Shown piece by piece: positions 54,053 to 64,000 of a stretch of DNA of 64,000 nucleotides. The position numbers and the translations under genes were made by a program. The first letter of the stretch is position 1. The number at the start of each line of letters is the position of its first letter. The notes beneath the pieces are model-generated. The model saw only the letters and a program-made list of their open reading frames with translations, did no database searches and was not told where the DNA came from. Location of the stretch: the NCBI RefSeq assembly GCF_001522545.3, contig NC_031779.1, positions 2,900,763 through 2,964,762 on the forward strand, in the 5' to 3' direction. This stretch comes from Parus major (Eukaryota; Chordata; Aves; Passeriformes; Paridae).

Positions 54053-55666
54053 GCATTCAGATTTCTGGAGGTGGCAGCTAGTAACAGAAGAAAAACATCA
54101 AATATGTGCAAGAAAAATCTTTCAGATTGGCTTTTTTAAATATACTTGTGCAATTAATGTGAACTTTTATCCATATCTCACTTTCCTGTTAAAAAGTTGC
54201 TTTCAAAGGTGTCTACTTTTACCATCACAGATAAAAATGCAATTATCTACTATATGTGGGTTGTAAAATGCAGGCAGCTATTATATACAGAGAAAAATTA
54301 TGCACTGCTTGCTGAGACACACCACATGCCCCATGTTTACATCCTGTATGTTTGCTAACTTTAATTATTACAGACAGGAGCTCTTTAGTTCACTTAAAGA
54401 AGAGCTTTCTTTACATTTGCATCATCAGCTACATTGGTAGTCCAAATAGTTGCTTTTCTGTAAGAAATTATTTGATAAACTTGACCAAAAGCATTGAAGG
54501 AAAAAATTTAAAATAATTCAACAGTAAAAGTCTCACTAACTTCAATAAACCTTGTATTTTGCTATTTTTATACATGAATTTTCATTTTCTATTAGTGGAA
54601 AAACCTGGTAGGCACACTTAAATATCAGACACATAACACTTTCCACTACAAAGACTTTCACAACTTTTTTGAGAAGCTCTGACACTTGCCTCGTCTGCAG
54701 GCAGCCTTTGAAGTTCCCTGGAACAGCAGAGATGCTCTTTGTCTCATGGCAATCCATTCAAGTTAAACTGAACTGTTTTCCTATGCTGCTTGCTTTTTTT
54801 TTAATCAAGTATTTGGTGGCCTCTCAAAAGCCAATCCAAATGGACACAAACTCCCTGTACACAAGGGCTGGGCACCTGCTACCTCTGACAGAACAGAGGC
54901 AAGTGTGCTGTGAGCACTGGAGGCTGCTGAGGCTAAAAAGCAGAGGCAGGACACAGAGCAGAAAGGAGGGTGGAACAGGTCAGACTTCATCTGTTGTTCC
55001 CCTACACAAAGCACAGAACCCAAAGGTCCTTCCCCTTGCTCATCCAGTAACAACCTTACCAAGTAAGGCCATTACCTGAATTAGAAATCACCTCTGAAGG
55101 CTCAAATCCCATTTAGGGATTTTTTAAAGTCAACAAGGGAAGTTTATACCTCGAGGTATTGTAATTTTACAAAAAAAATACCCAAACCAGACACACACAC
55201 AAAAGGGGCTAAGCCTCCCAATACCAAGGGGTTCCATGTTAGAAACTAATTTGCAAGAAGGTTATTTGGGCTTAAAGTAAAGCTCTTGAAAATTCAGAAG
55301 CACCATGTTTAAAACAACCTTTAGCTCCATTTGCATTAATCCTCCTCTCAACTATTAAGATCACATCTCCTTCCTGCAAATCATTGCCTCATTCAGTGAG
55401 CACGGTGGCTCATAACACAGAACTGTATCTGCACAACCCTAAATCAGGTATTTGCTGACTTACAGGTCTAACTCTACAACAAATGGATTTGAACATATAT
55501 TTTCAAAGATAGTTTCATTTGTGTGTAATACTATAGGCTCACACAGTGCTTTACAGTTGCAAGTAAAGATACAAAAATTGCCCCAAAGGAATTTTAGTTG
55601 AAACATATGATAAAATGCAAGTGAGACAGAGGAATAAATCAATAAATAAGCTGATGTTGCATTTTT

Positions 55667-55691
55667 ATAATGCTCAGTTGATGAGCATTAT
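55667..55691. repeat. perfect 10-bp inverted repeat (hairpin)
   Basis: ATAATGCTCA (55667-55676) and TGAGCATTAT (55682-55691) are exact reverse complements separated by GTTGA. No function can be assigned. Confidence 0.8.
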
Positions 55692-58600
55692 TAACAAGTA
55701 TCGTTAGAAAACCTCCACTGCTACTCGAATTTACAAGAAGGGCTGACTTCACTCCATCCATGCAAACCCAGTGATTTCCATGGGATTACATGAAAGTAAC
55801 AGGCTTCACTGGGACTTTGTAACTAAATTAAGAATTAAACCCTAATACATCAATTTGTCACACCAAATCCTAAGCCCAGCAAATGGGTGGGCTGAAATAT
55901 GACAGAGACTGACATAACCCTGCCAACAACACACCACCTAAGAATTTGGAGGAAAAAAGGTTTAAATTCACCTTGGACAGGAACCTCTAGAGCCAAAGAA
56001 TGAACAACAGTAAAGTTCTACCCCAGAGCAATAAGAAGCCAACTTTTACTATTCTTTTACTCTACTTCTCTTGAAAATGGCATTTCACCAAGTGTGCTCA
56101 TATCCACCTACACTACAAAAATACTCCCAAAAGTTCAGAAATTTTTTCCAAATCAAAAAACTGAAAACTCCCCATTTTTCAATACTGCTGATTCCAGACT
56201 TACCCCTCATATAACTGAACCTAACAAGAGTTTAACATCTTGTTAAGTGGCAAATATTCTTCAGCAGCAACAGTATCACTCTAGAACCAGCAAGGAGAGG
56301 AAAAGGAGGAATCAAACCTCAGTCCTCTCATACACCAACTAGCAACACAGACTCTTCAAATGGCACTTCATTAATGACACTTTTGATGTTAACAAATGTG
56401 GCAGAAAGGAATCCAGCTCAGTCTCCTACGTCAATTTTGATTTTGCAGTGCTCATAGGGATAAGTACTTTTTCTGTTAGTTATTCCCATTGTCCAGGAAG
56501 CAGTTTAGCTGAGCAACACCATAACCGAAGTAATCCCATTTGTTGCTTTCATAAAATATGCAGTTTTGTCTTACATAATACAATTCAATTAATTCTTGAG
56601 CTATTTCCAGGCAATGCAACTAATTTAAACACATATTGATGACACAAAATTTTAAGAATGTAAATTTTAGTCATGTGAGGATCTCGTAGGGCAATGCTGT
56701 TTCTCCTCCTAACTGACTAATCACACGTAGTAACAATGAAACCATGTGCTTCATCCTTCTGGAGATTTTGCTAGTTCTGTCCCTCCTTGCTAAAAGTAAC
56801 CTGTGATGCACTATTACTGCAGTGTCAGACTCCGCAGTGTAGAGACCATCAGAGACAAACAGCAAGCTGCCAGGTAGCCAGGTTTGGCAGAGTCACCACT
56901 GAACCCAAGCTGGTGTAACAGCACAACAGTACTGGGGGCCAGGAGAGGCAAAGCGTAATGAGCTGCAAGCGTCTTGTGCAGGGCACCTTCAGATCTGTAA
57001 TCAGCCTTACAGCCAACTAACCTTTGGGAACAGGCACAGTGAGAGGGGAGACAGCTACACTGTGTGTTATGTTCTGCATTTATGCTGTCAGTCACAATCT
57101 GAAAACACTTCAGTTGAGTAGCAGGCTTGCACTGGTACTCACGCTGCAAGCATATGTAGTTCACACCTTAATTTTCTTACCGGCCTCTTCATAAACCAGG
57201 TTGAGTTCAGGTATTTATCTCACCTAGTACAGTTCTGTGGCTGAAACAGCTGATGTGTACTCTTGCCTCATGTCCTTGCTGTCCACTGCTGTCTTTAGCA
57301 TAATTACTACCTGCTAATCACTTAATTGTGTGCAATTCCCACCTCTTTTCACCCTTGAGGCAAAAACAGCATCTTGCCCTAAACAATTTCGCAACACCTA
57401 GCATCAGGATGGAGCTGCAAAAATTCCACTTTGTTCAGAAATATAAAGGAACGAGTAAGATGAGTATGTGCATGCATTGCTTCAGGAACGGGCTCCTCGC
57501 TCACACAGTCCCCTCACTGACTGGAGGAACACTCTTCCCAGCATTTAGGAACCATAACACATTTGAAGCAGCACACCCTTGCTTCTTATTCTGCATCCTC
57601 TGTAAATGAGGAGCATTCCTCCCCTTCTCTGCACAGAGTATTCTGCCTCACAAGACAGACATTGACCACAATAGCAAGACACACGTTTTTCCCATACAAG
57701 ACACTGGGTGCACAAAGCTAATTGCAGTATCTCATTGCAAAGCACCTATGTGCTACTATTGTGCAGTCTAATTTATAACCCCCACCTAACATGACTGTGT
57801 TAGCAATAACCCTTTAACAAGCATCCTGCAGGAACTTGCAGCATCTCCACAGAAGCTTTCAAAAAATTATTATCAATATTGTTTCATCTAATCCACACTT
57901 TGTTACTAATGTTATTACCGTACATTAAAAGTACACAGGTTGCTTACCCTTCTTTGTGCAAATTCCAGTAATAAGTGTTGCAAAAATAGCAGGATTCCTA
58001 AGAGTCACATAGCAAGGCAGTAGTTTCTGACCATGTGCCTATAACAGGTGCCCTGCATTCAGACAAATGAGCTTTCTCTGCTGATTGCATTCACAGCTGT
58101 AAATACCCCTACACAATTACTCATTTGACTTCTACACATACAATCTTCTGCAGCTGTTACAATTGGCGTCAGGTGCATGATCTAATACAGAGCTTGTAGA
58201 TCGGTTTGCTCTTTTACCTGAATGTAAGAAATTCTGGAGACACGCTTAGCAGAATCTTTCCCTAACTTCAGTTTACTAACAAGCTTAGAAACCATGCATG
58301 TTCACGTACTGCTACTTTTAAGAAAAGTTATTACGACATACTGTCCCGTTATAGCTCATCAATTCCCACAATTTAGATTTCACCTCTACAAATCTAACAA
58401 AACAAGGCCTATTAAGTTTAATACATTTTATGGAAGGGAAACCGAAAATTCCCTAGTAAAGGGAACTCTAAAAGGATTTTGATTCCAGAAAAGAAACTAC
58501 TATTCCTTTTCTCATTGGGGCAAGCAATGATGCTGCTCCAAGACAGGGGTTTTCCAAAAAGCTATGCAGCACCTTACAGATACAAAGTACTCTTGCGTGA

Positions 58601-59191
58601 AGTCACTGCTGAGGCACCACGCCGTTGGGTGGGTTTGCACACACAGACAATAAAAGCAACTTTCACGCTCAAGCATTACCGGGGCTGCTCGTATTCGGGA
58701 TGTGTACATCAGAAGTTGTCCTGCCCTGCCCGTCCGGAGGTGCGCGGGCCGCGCCGGCGAGCGGTGCCGGGGAACTGCGATGCTTGAGGCGCCCCTCAGC
58801 TCCGAGAGCCCCCCTCAGCCCCCTTCACTGCAGGAGTAACGCCGCTCCGGCTGCGACACCGCGGCCCCGCAGTACAGGCTGACGCGACCCTCACACCGCC
58901 CCGGCCGGGCCGCGGTTCGGCTGATCCCGCGTGAGGGGGCTCAGGCTCCGCCGCAGGCCGGCCCGCGGCAGAGCGCCCTCAGGCCCCCGGCCCCACAGGC
59001 AGCAAGTTGGCGGGAGGCGGTGCCCGCCGCCAAACTTTGTCCGCCGCGGAGGGGATCCCCCACCAGCGCGGCCCCCACCACCGCAGCGCGGGGAGCCCGC
59101 CGAGCCGCTCTGTCCGACCCCGGGGGCGACAGGGCACGCGGCTGCCCCGGGAGGCGGAGGGACCGGTGTCTCCGAGCCGCGCACGGCCACG

Positions 59192-59375
59192 ATGGGGCAC
59201 GGCGCAGACCTACTGCCCGCGCCGGAACGCGGTATGGTCCCGCAGCTCGGGCACGGCAGAGACCCGCTGCCCGCGCCGGGGCGCGACAGACCCCCGCTGC
59301 CCGCGGTACCCGGGGCACGGCACAGACCGGGGCTCCCCGCACGTACCTGCTGCCCGCGGTACCCGCTCCGCCAGC
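59192..59375. repeat. degenerate GC-rich tandem repeats in the CpG island
   Basis: Several imperfect copies alternate two modules, GGGCACGGC(A/G)-AGACC and CTGCCCGCG(C/G). The CTGCCCGCG module starts near 59212, 59268, 59298 and 59348, and the GGGCACGGC module near 59195, 59249 and 59311. Copies differ in length. The array spans the putative first-exon donor at 59346. Confidence 0.6.
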
Positions 59376-59474
59376 GCCCGGCGCGCGCCCCGCGCGGGAC
59401 CGGCGGCCGCGCGGGGAGGGAGCCGGGAGCCGCCCGCGCGCGATCCCGCGCGCGCCTCCCGCCGTTACTGCCGG

Positions 59475-59488
59475 GTCGCCGTGGAAAC
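59475..59488 (+). promoter_or_regulatory. RFX X-box-like motif
   Basis: GTCGCCGTGGAAAC fits the two half-sites of the RFX-family X-box (GTNRCC, then RGYAAC with one change), separated by two bases. It lies in the centre of the CpG island, probably within or just upstream of the first exon. Confidence 0.5.
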
Positions 59489-59567
59489 GCGAGGCCGGCG
59501 CGCGGGTCGGTCCGCGGGAGCGGAGGGGGCGCGCGTGCGTCCGCCGCGCGTCACGCGGGCGCGGCCG

Positions 59568-59574
59568 GGCCAAT
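59568..59574 (+). promoter_or_regulatory. CCAAT box (NF-Y type)
   Basis: GGGCCAATCGC contains a perfect CCAAT within the densest part of the CpG island, a typical position for NF-Y binding. Confidence 0.5.
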
Positions 59575-59634
59575 CGCGGCGGCGGGCGGCGCGCGCTGTA
59601 GTACTACGGGCCGGGAGCCGAGCGGCGCCCCCGG

Positions 59635-59643
59635 CCCCGCCCC
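59635..59643. promoter_or_regulatory. GC box (SP1/KLF type)
   Basis: CCCCGCCCC is a perfect GC-box core lying 60 bases from the CCAAT box. Confidence 0.55.
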
Positions 59644-59763
59644 CGCCGGGCAGCGCCGCCACTGCCGCGACCCCCGCGCCGGGCCCGCGACCCCCGCCCG
59701 CTGCGGCGGAGCGGCGCAGGGCGCTGCGCTCACCCCGCTCCGTTCCCTTCCCTAGAGGCCCGC

Positions 59764-59773
59764 ATTACATAAC
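59764..59773 (-). promoter_or_regulatory. perfect PAR-bZIP D-box
   Basis: On the minus strand GTTATGTAAT matches RTTAYGTAAY, the consensus of DBP, HLF, TEF and NFIL3, at all ten positions. It sits at the upstream edge of the TMEM266 CpG island. Confidence 0.5.
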
Positions 59774-59795
59774 GGCGCCGGAGCGAGCAGCTGCA

Positions 59796-59822
59796 GGATT
59801 ACACCGAGCGGATTAGAGATTA
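59796..59822 (+). promoter_or_regulatory. paired GGATTA homeodomain-type sites
   Basis: GGATTA occurs at 59796-59801 and 59810-59815 and is followed by AGATTA at 59817-59822. GGATTA is the complement of TAATCC, the target of OTX/CRX/PITX-class homeodomains. The cluster lies immediately upstream of the island. Confidence 0.35.
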
Positions 59823-59954
59823 CGTTGATTCAGCAGATTGTCCTGTGCATGTTTGAGAAAGATTACACCGGCAGAGTTAAGAATACCCGTTTGCTGTGGT
59901 AAGCCGTGGTTTAAGTGGAACAAATTAACTCAATACAAAATTAAATGCACAAAT

Positions 59955-59991
59955 GAGAAAAAGAAAAAAAAAAAAAAAGAAAAAGAAGTAA
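59955..59991 (+). repeat. A-rich purine tract upstream of the promoter
   Basis: About 35 bases of A with scattered G. No retroposon body is recognisable beside it. Confidence 0.85.
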
Positions 59992-62900
59992 AATGCCCCA
60001 AGGTTAAGAACGTGCTTTAAATGAACAAAATAATCTCCCCTATGCTTTGGAACAGCAGCGACCAGATAATCGTGCTGGATGAATGTTAAAAAATCAAAAT
60101 TATTGTTATGAAGACTAGTTACACTCGATTCCTGATGACTGACACGTGAAATAAATATCTAAACTCTCACGACACACATTTTTAGTAACCCGAGATTATT
60201 TAAGTGGCACTGGTCTATTTTATTATGTCACCGTGTGCTAAACTGTCCCCTTGTATGTTAGCCTGTACTATGGATGTTTAGAGTTCCAGTTACTGGATCT
60301 CAGATTATTGACATTTGAGAGCTAGCATTATGAGGGACACTACATCTACCACTGAGGCATGAATAAAAATTAACCATGCAGAGACAAACTCAAAATTGCA
60401 TTCATTTCAGTTGATTTCTTACAAGAGTTAGGGATGAAACCGGGAAGGAAAAGTGCCCCAGAAGAAATCAGTAAGCACACAGAATGATAGAAGAGTGGTG
60501 GGGTTTGTTTCCCAAGATTGATAGTGATTTTTTAATGCAAAATCTTGTAATATTTAATAATTCCCCTCACACAAGCTTGAGACTGGAATCTCTGTCTCAA
60601 AATTACAAATTTGTAGTATGACTACAGCAGTTACATTGGATAGAAGCCTCAACTTTGTAACTTTGCCAACATCTGTATGAATATCTCATACAATAGAGCT
60701 GGGGTTTCAGATGGAAATTTGCAGTTTGTTGCAAATTGCCTAGGAAATTTTGTCAATGGAAAGTTTTCCCTGAAATTCACTGTAATGCTTCAAATTTCAA
60801 TTTCAACACCATGACAAGAATTTTACCCCATTTTAGGATATAATTAATCCTAGACATACTCCAGTGGATAAAAATGAAAATGTAAACCTAAATTTTTGCT
60901 GAAAGGATTTCTAAGATAAGAGGACACAGTCATTTGTTGTTATTTCCAAAAACTGCAAGGGAAAGAACTTTGAAGAACTGTTTTCAAAAAAATTACCCTG
61001 TCAACCAAAGCACATTGAGATTTGTGAGCTATTTGTCATCTGCCTTAGCTTCCTGTCTTTTGTCAGAATTTCCTGGTATTGTGGTTATCCCATCCTAATA
61101 GAAACTTCCAGTGTGTAAATTTGAGTAAAATATTGTTCTTATACAGATTTGTTATAAGATCACACCTGGAATTCTACCTTGTAGAGGTCCTCATTTGTTT
61201 CAGGCAGTTTGATGGATTTTTTTCTGATGCTTGATGATTTTCTATGCTCAGGTCAATTATGAGCTTCAGACACCGAAGGTATGAGAAGTTACACCTAGGT
61301 GAGAAAAAACAGACTCCTTTTAACAAGACTTCAGGACAGCTCCTGGCTCTTGGAGAAAGTACAAGGTGTAGACTACTGACTGCTTGACAGATATCAAGGA
61401 CATCTCAGAAGGAAATCTATATTTAATCAGCATACCAAGCAATTTTTAAAAATTTTTCCCCTTCATTGTTTTCATGACACAAATATTTGAGCTCAATATT
61501 GGGGCAGAATGAGATTTTACCTTTTTTGATTTTTAGAAAGAATACATAATGCAGTAAAATCACATTTTCAAAGAGAGCTATAAGGTGCAACTTAATCTAA
61601 ATGTACAAACAATATATATTTGAAATAGCCACATGACTGAAACAATCTTCTTTAATTTGGGGGAGAGTTTGTATAGAGATTAATTTTAAGAATGTTTGAA
61701 TAGCAAAGATCCATAAACCAAAACCCAAATCATTATTCAGTGCTTGCTTTTCATCTGCCTGTGCTCATCAAGACTTACAGGTACCATGGATGCTTAGGCC
61801 AGCTAGCCAATGAAAGTACACAAAACCAAGAGGCAATACAGATTCTGATTTAAATATATGGGGAGCAAAGGACACAGGTTCATTTAAAGACAAATCTAAT
61901 GAGTTCAAGGCTTGTTCCAGTATATCTCAGTATACACAGGAGACCTAACTTTAATGTATAATCATTTCAAACAATGCATTACTATTAGTAATATCAGTTT
62001 AGATGACAAAGATGAGGGAAAAAAAGGTAGAACTGATAATATTTTTCAACAAGCTGGCACAGAGCAAAACAGGCTATATTTTAAATTTTAGATTAAAAAA
62101 TTCTTAACTGGATATGGAAAGTAACCTTTCACAAACTCAAAATACATAGAGTGCACACATGGGCGTGAGTTAGAATCAAGTTTAGCAACAATTTCTGCTG
62201 TAGTACTTCCTTTTCTTTCAATATATCATCTTATTCTCTAATGAGATAGAGAACCCAGTTCATTCTTTTTGGAACACTGATACATACTTGAACTCCTGTT
62301 CAGAGTGCAACACCTCAGAGAAAAACATCTAAATACGTGATTACCTAATGATGTACTTTTCAGTCTTAAAAACAAAAAAGTCAAAACTGTGGAGCTGTCA
62401 GCAACACCTCTTAAAAACCATCTTTAGACCTATATTGTGATACTTATTATCAGAACTTAAAAAATAAAGTTACATTTTCACATTGGTGAGGAACTCTTTT
62501 CATTCCCTCCCTTTGCCACCCTTTATTTCCTTGAATACACAGGCAACAAAGTTAGAAAATAAATAATTAGTAGTCCCACAGCCTTCCTCAAGCTGTCTTG
62601 CTCTCTGCACTCATCTTATAAACAAATTTTCGTACATGGAACAATTAGTCCTAGTCCCAAGAGCTGATGAGTTGCACAGGACATCCATTTAACACACTGA
62701 TGCAGTAGAAAACTGTCAGCTTCCCCTAAGGGATTTTATGCCAGATCATTTGATTTAAGCATCCTCTGAAAAAGTTAAACTTAGACCAGGAGCAGCACCA
62801 GAGATACCGAGGTACATACTGGCTGTAAGGTGAAGAAAGGAGATGTGAGATCTCCTTTCTGCAGTAGAAAAAGTCAAGCTTCTGTCAATTCAAGGATTCA

Positions 62901-64000
62901 TATCCTAATTAAAACTAGTACAGGAGCTAGTCTGAAATTTAGGTTATATATCTTGCTTACATTTTATGAGAGCTATTGGATATTATACAGTTTTTTTGAG
63001 CTTTCTGTGAAAAGAGAAACTAAATGAACAAAGACTATTTGCTCCAATAAAACACAAATTTAAATCCGATTTTTGATGCCAGTGTAAAATATATGTATGA
63101 TACAATTTATAGGTACTACATTATGTGAGTATTTTGAATTTAGCAGTAAACTCTAGAACTGGTAACCTTAGAAAAATATGCAAGTGATCCTGTGAACATG
63201 ATGGGGTGTTACCCTATTCTGTTCTTGGCCCCTGTACACGTTTGTCTCTGTTGTAACCTCACCCACACTGCACTATATGAAAATTTGAAACCTTTTTAAC
63301 AGCACATACAGAATCCAGATCTTGACTGCTAGAAAAATGAATCTTCAGGATGACTTATTTATTTTAAAAACAAGATTTTAGTTCTGAAGTGACCCCTGTT
63401 TATTTGTGCTACGTGCTATGTTAATTGTTCTTGGTTCTGTACACAGAGCAAAGCGTAGCTGTGAGGCAACTCAAGAGGACACCTTTGGGTGGGGACCTTG
63501 CTGTTACAGCCCAGTATCACAGGGAAGTGCCATTTCAGATTTTCTTGTATGGACAGGACACTTCAAAAGCTAGAGAAGCCACCTGAGGTCCCATGAAATC
63601 CAGAACCATCTACTTATAAAGTAAGTACAAATGCATTACACCTTTTGAAATGGGCCTCTATAGAAAGTCAGCTTTTTCTTAGTTAAAGCTGCAGTATAGG
63701 CAACTATTTCTCATAAAGCTGGTAATTTATTTTATTTGATCATTTAATGAAAAAAACCCCTTTCTTTCAATATAGGACAGTTTGCTTAAATATTTACTTT
63801 GCATACACTCTGAAGAAAGAAAGAGCAAACAAGAAAATGTTCTATTATGTTAGACTTGTTCAGTAACCTATTTGGTACAGTAAACCTTGACTATACATAA
63901 CAAGAAAACAGAATATAGCAAGAATATAGATTGTTATAGAGTTGGCATGTCTACAGAATAACTTTCTTTTAGCAATGTCAAGTGAACATTGGTTTCTGTC
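59992..64000. other. upstream flank without recognisable gene
   Basis: This AT-rich sequence lies beyond the promoter. I searched the plus strand for coding exons of NRG4, the divergent neighbour in mammals, and saw no EGF-domain cysteine pattern. The open frame at 62830-63027 has no familiar motif. No RNA gene or transposon was recognised. Confidence 0.65.

Larger units (their letters stand above)
35389..59346 (-). other. TMEM266 first-intron interval, about 24 kb
   Basis: This is long non-coding sequence upstream of the start codon, ending at the CpG island. I found an (AAAC)n tract at 43372-43392, an A/G tract at 54028-54052, a short (AC)n run at about 55186-55196 and a 10-base perfect hairpin at 55667-55691. 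No coding exon, tRNA or recognisable transposon was found, and the open frames are short and resemble nothing I know. Further untranslated exons cannot be excluded. Confidence 0.7.
1..59347 (-). other. TMEM266: TMEM266 gene span (3' end off the left edge)
   Basis: This is the transcription unit of transmembrane protein 266 (HVRP1), an Hv1-like voltage-sensor protein of the plasma membrane, reported mainly from brain and cerebellar granule cells. Seven coding exons on the minus strand join in compatible phase into 248 codons: an acidic N-terminus (residues 1-67), S1 (about 93-115), S2 (about 126-148), S3 (about 164-182), S4 (about 193-209) and the beginning of a coiled coil (about 217-248). 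Identification rests on my recollection of the vertebrate family: the N-terminal MTNPQ, the S4 motif RIWRVKR and the coiled-coil start EMEMMIQQYEKAKVIQDEQL. The gene continues to the left, because no exon for the rest of the C-terminal tail is visible in 1-3576. The right limit is the 5'-most firmly placed donor and is not a mapped transcription start. Compact introns fit a bird. Confidence 0.93.
59347..59763 (-). other. TMEM266: probable untranslated first exon of TMEM266 (start not mapped)
   Basis: On the minus strand a CAG|GTACGT donor has its intron beginning at 59346, so an exon would end at 59347. The plus strand contains no CAT from 59347 to 59763, so the corresponding minus-strand leader has no ATG, as expected for a 5' untranslated exon. 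A second good donor (GGG|GTGAGC) would end an alternative first exon at 59734. I cannot choose between the two without transcript data; both could be used. The right boundary given is only the limit of the ATG-free stretch, not a transcription start site. Splicing would join this exon to 35310-35388 or directly to 32887-32992. Confidence 0.4.
58730..59790. promoter_or_regulatory. CpG-island promoter of TMEM266
   Basis: CpG dinucleotides are nearly absent for tens of kilobases and then become extremely dense over about 1 kb, which is a typical vertebrate CpG-island promoter. It lies upstream of the start-codon exon in the minus-strand sense, and good minus-strand donors sit inside it. Visible elements are a GC box (CCCCGCCCC, 59635-59643), a CCAAT box (59568-59574), an RFX-type X-box (59475-59488) and a D-box (59764-59773). 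There is no convincing TATA box at a matching distance, as expected for this promoter class. CpG-island promoters often fire in both directions, so a divergent plus-strand transcript is possible. The many long open frames here result from high GC content. Confidence 0.85.

Noticed and set aside
58931..59816. Several long overlapping open frames on both strands (up to 274 codons)
   Set aside because: They coincide with the CpG island, overlap in many frames on both strands and are rich in Arg, Pro, Ala and Gly, as expected when high GC content removes stop codons. No family motif is present.
59800..64000. NRG4 coding exons, expected from mammalian synteny
   Set aside because: No EGF-type cysteine pattern or NRG4-like start was seen on the plus strand.
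1..64000. tRNA genes, CRISPR arrays, bacterial operons or viral insertions
   Set aside because: No tRNA B-box with a fitting cloverleaf, no regularly spaced repeats, and no long viral-type open frames were seen; the sequence behaves as vertebrate intronic DNA.

Overview
The window looks like avian nuclear DNA. It is AT-rich and gene-poor. The only interspersed repeats I can recognise are two old CR1-type LINE remnants, with no Alu, L1 or other mammalian repeats. One CpG island sits near 58.7-59.8 kb. The only gene I can support is TMEM266 (HVRP1, formerly C15orf27), a four-helix voltage-sensor-domain membrane protein related to the proton channel Hv1. It runs right to left on the minus strand and fills almost the whole window. 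The species cannot be fixed from this sequence.

Layout on the minus strand: a promoter CpG island with probable untranslated first exon(s) at about 59.35-59.79 kb; a first-intron interval of about 26 kb that may contain one extra untranslated exon (35310-35388); the start-codon exon (32887-32992, ATG at 32900-32898); then coding exons 30683-30871, 20536-20690, 16603-16676, 7095-7151, 5169-5307 and 3577-3692. The seven coding pieces sum to 744 bases. They join with compatible phases (2, 2, 1, 0, 0, 1, 0) into exactly 248 codons without a stop. Every junction has AG/GT borders. These residues cover the acidic N-terminus, S1-S4 and the start of the C-terminal coiled coil. The remaining C-terminal exons are not in positions 1-3576 and must lie beyond the left edge.

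The protein keeps the three S4 arginines, the S2 Phe/Glu/Arg triad and acidic residues in S1 and S3, so it should sense voltage. It has valine where Hv1 has the proton-selecting S1 aspartate. That fits the published view of TMEM266 as a voltage sensor that does not conduct like Hv1.

From 59.8 to 64.0 kb I see no coding exon. This is upstream flank. In mammals the next gene on this side is NRG4, in divergent orientation, but none of its coding sequence is recognisable here. The interesting non-coding signals are a motif-rich promoter (RFX X-box, perfect PAR-bZIP D-box, CCAAT, GC box, paired GGATTA sites, GC-rich tandem repeats), a CpG-rich intronic patch with a CTCF-like site (17.7-18.17 kb), two further CTCF-like sites, and a U-rich tract just inside the intron after the S1 exon. 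I found no clearly novel biological system.
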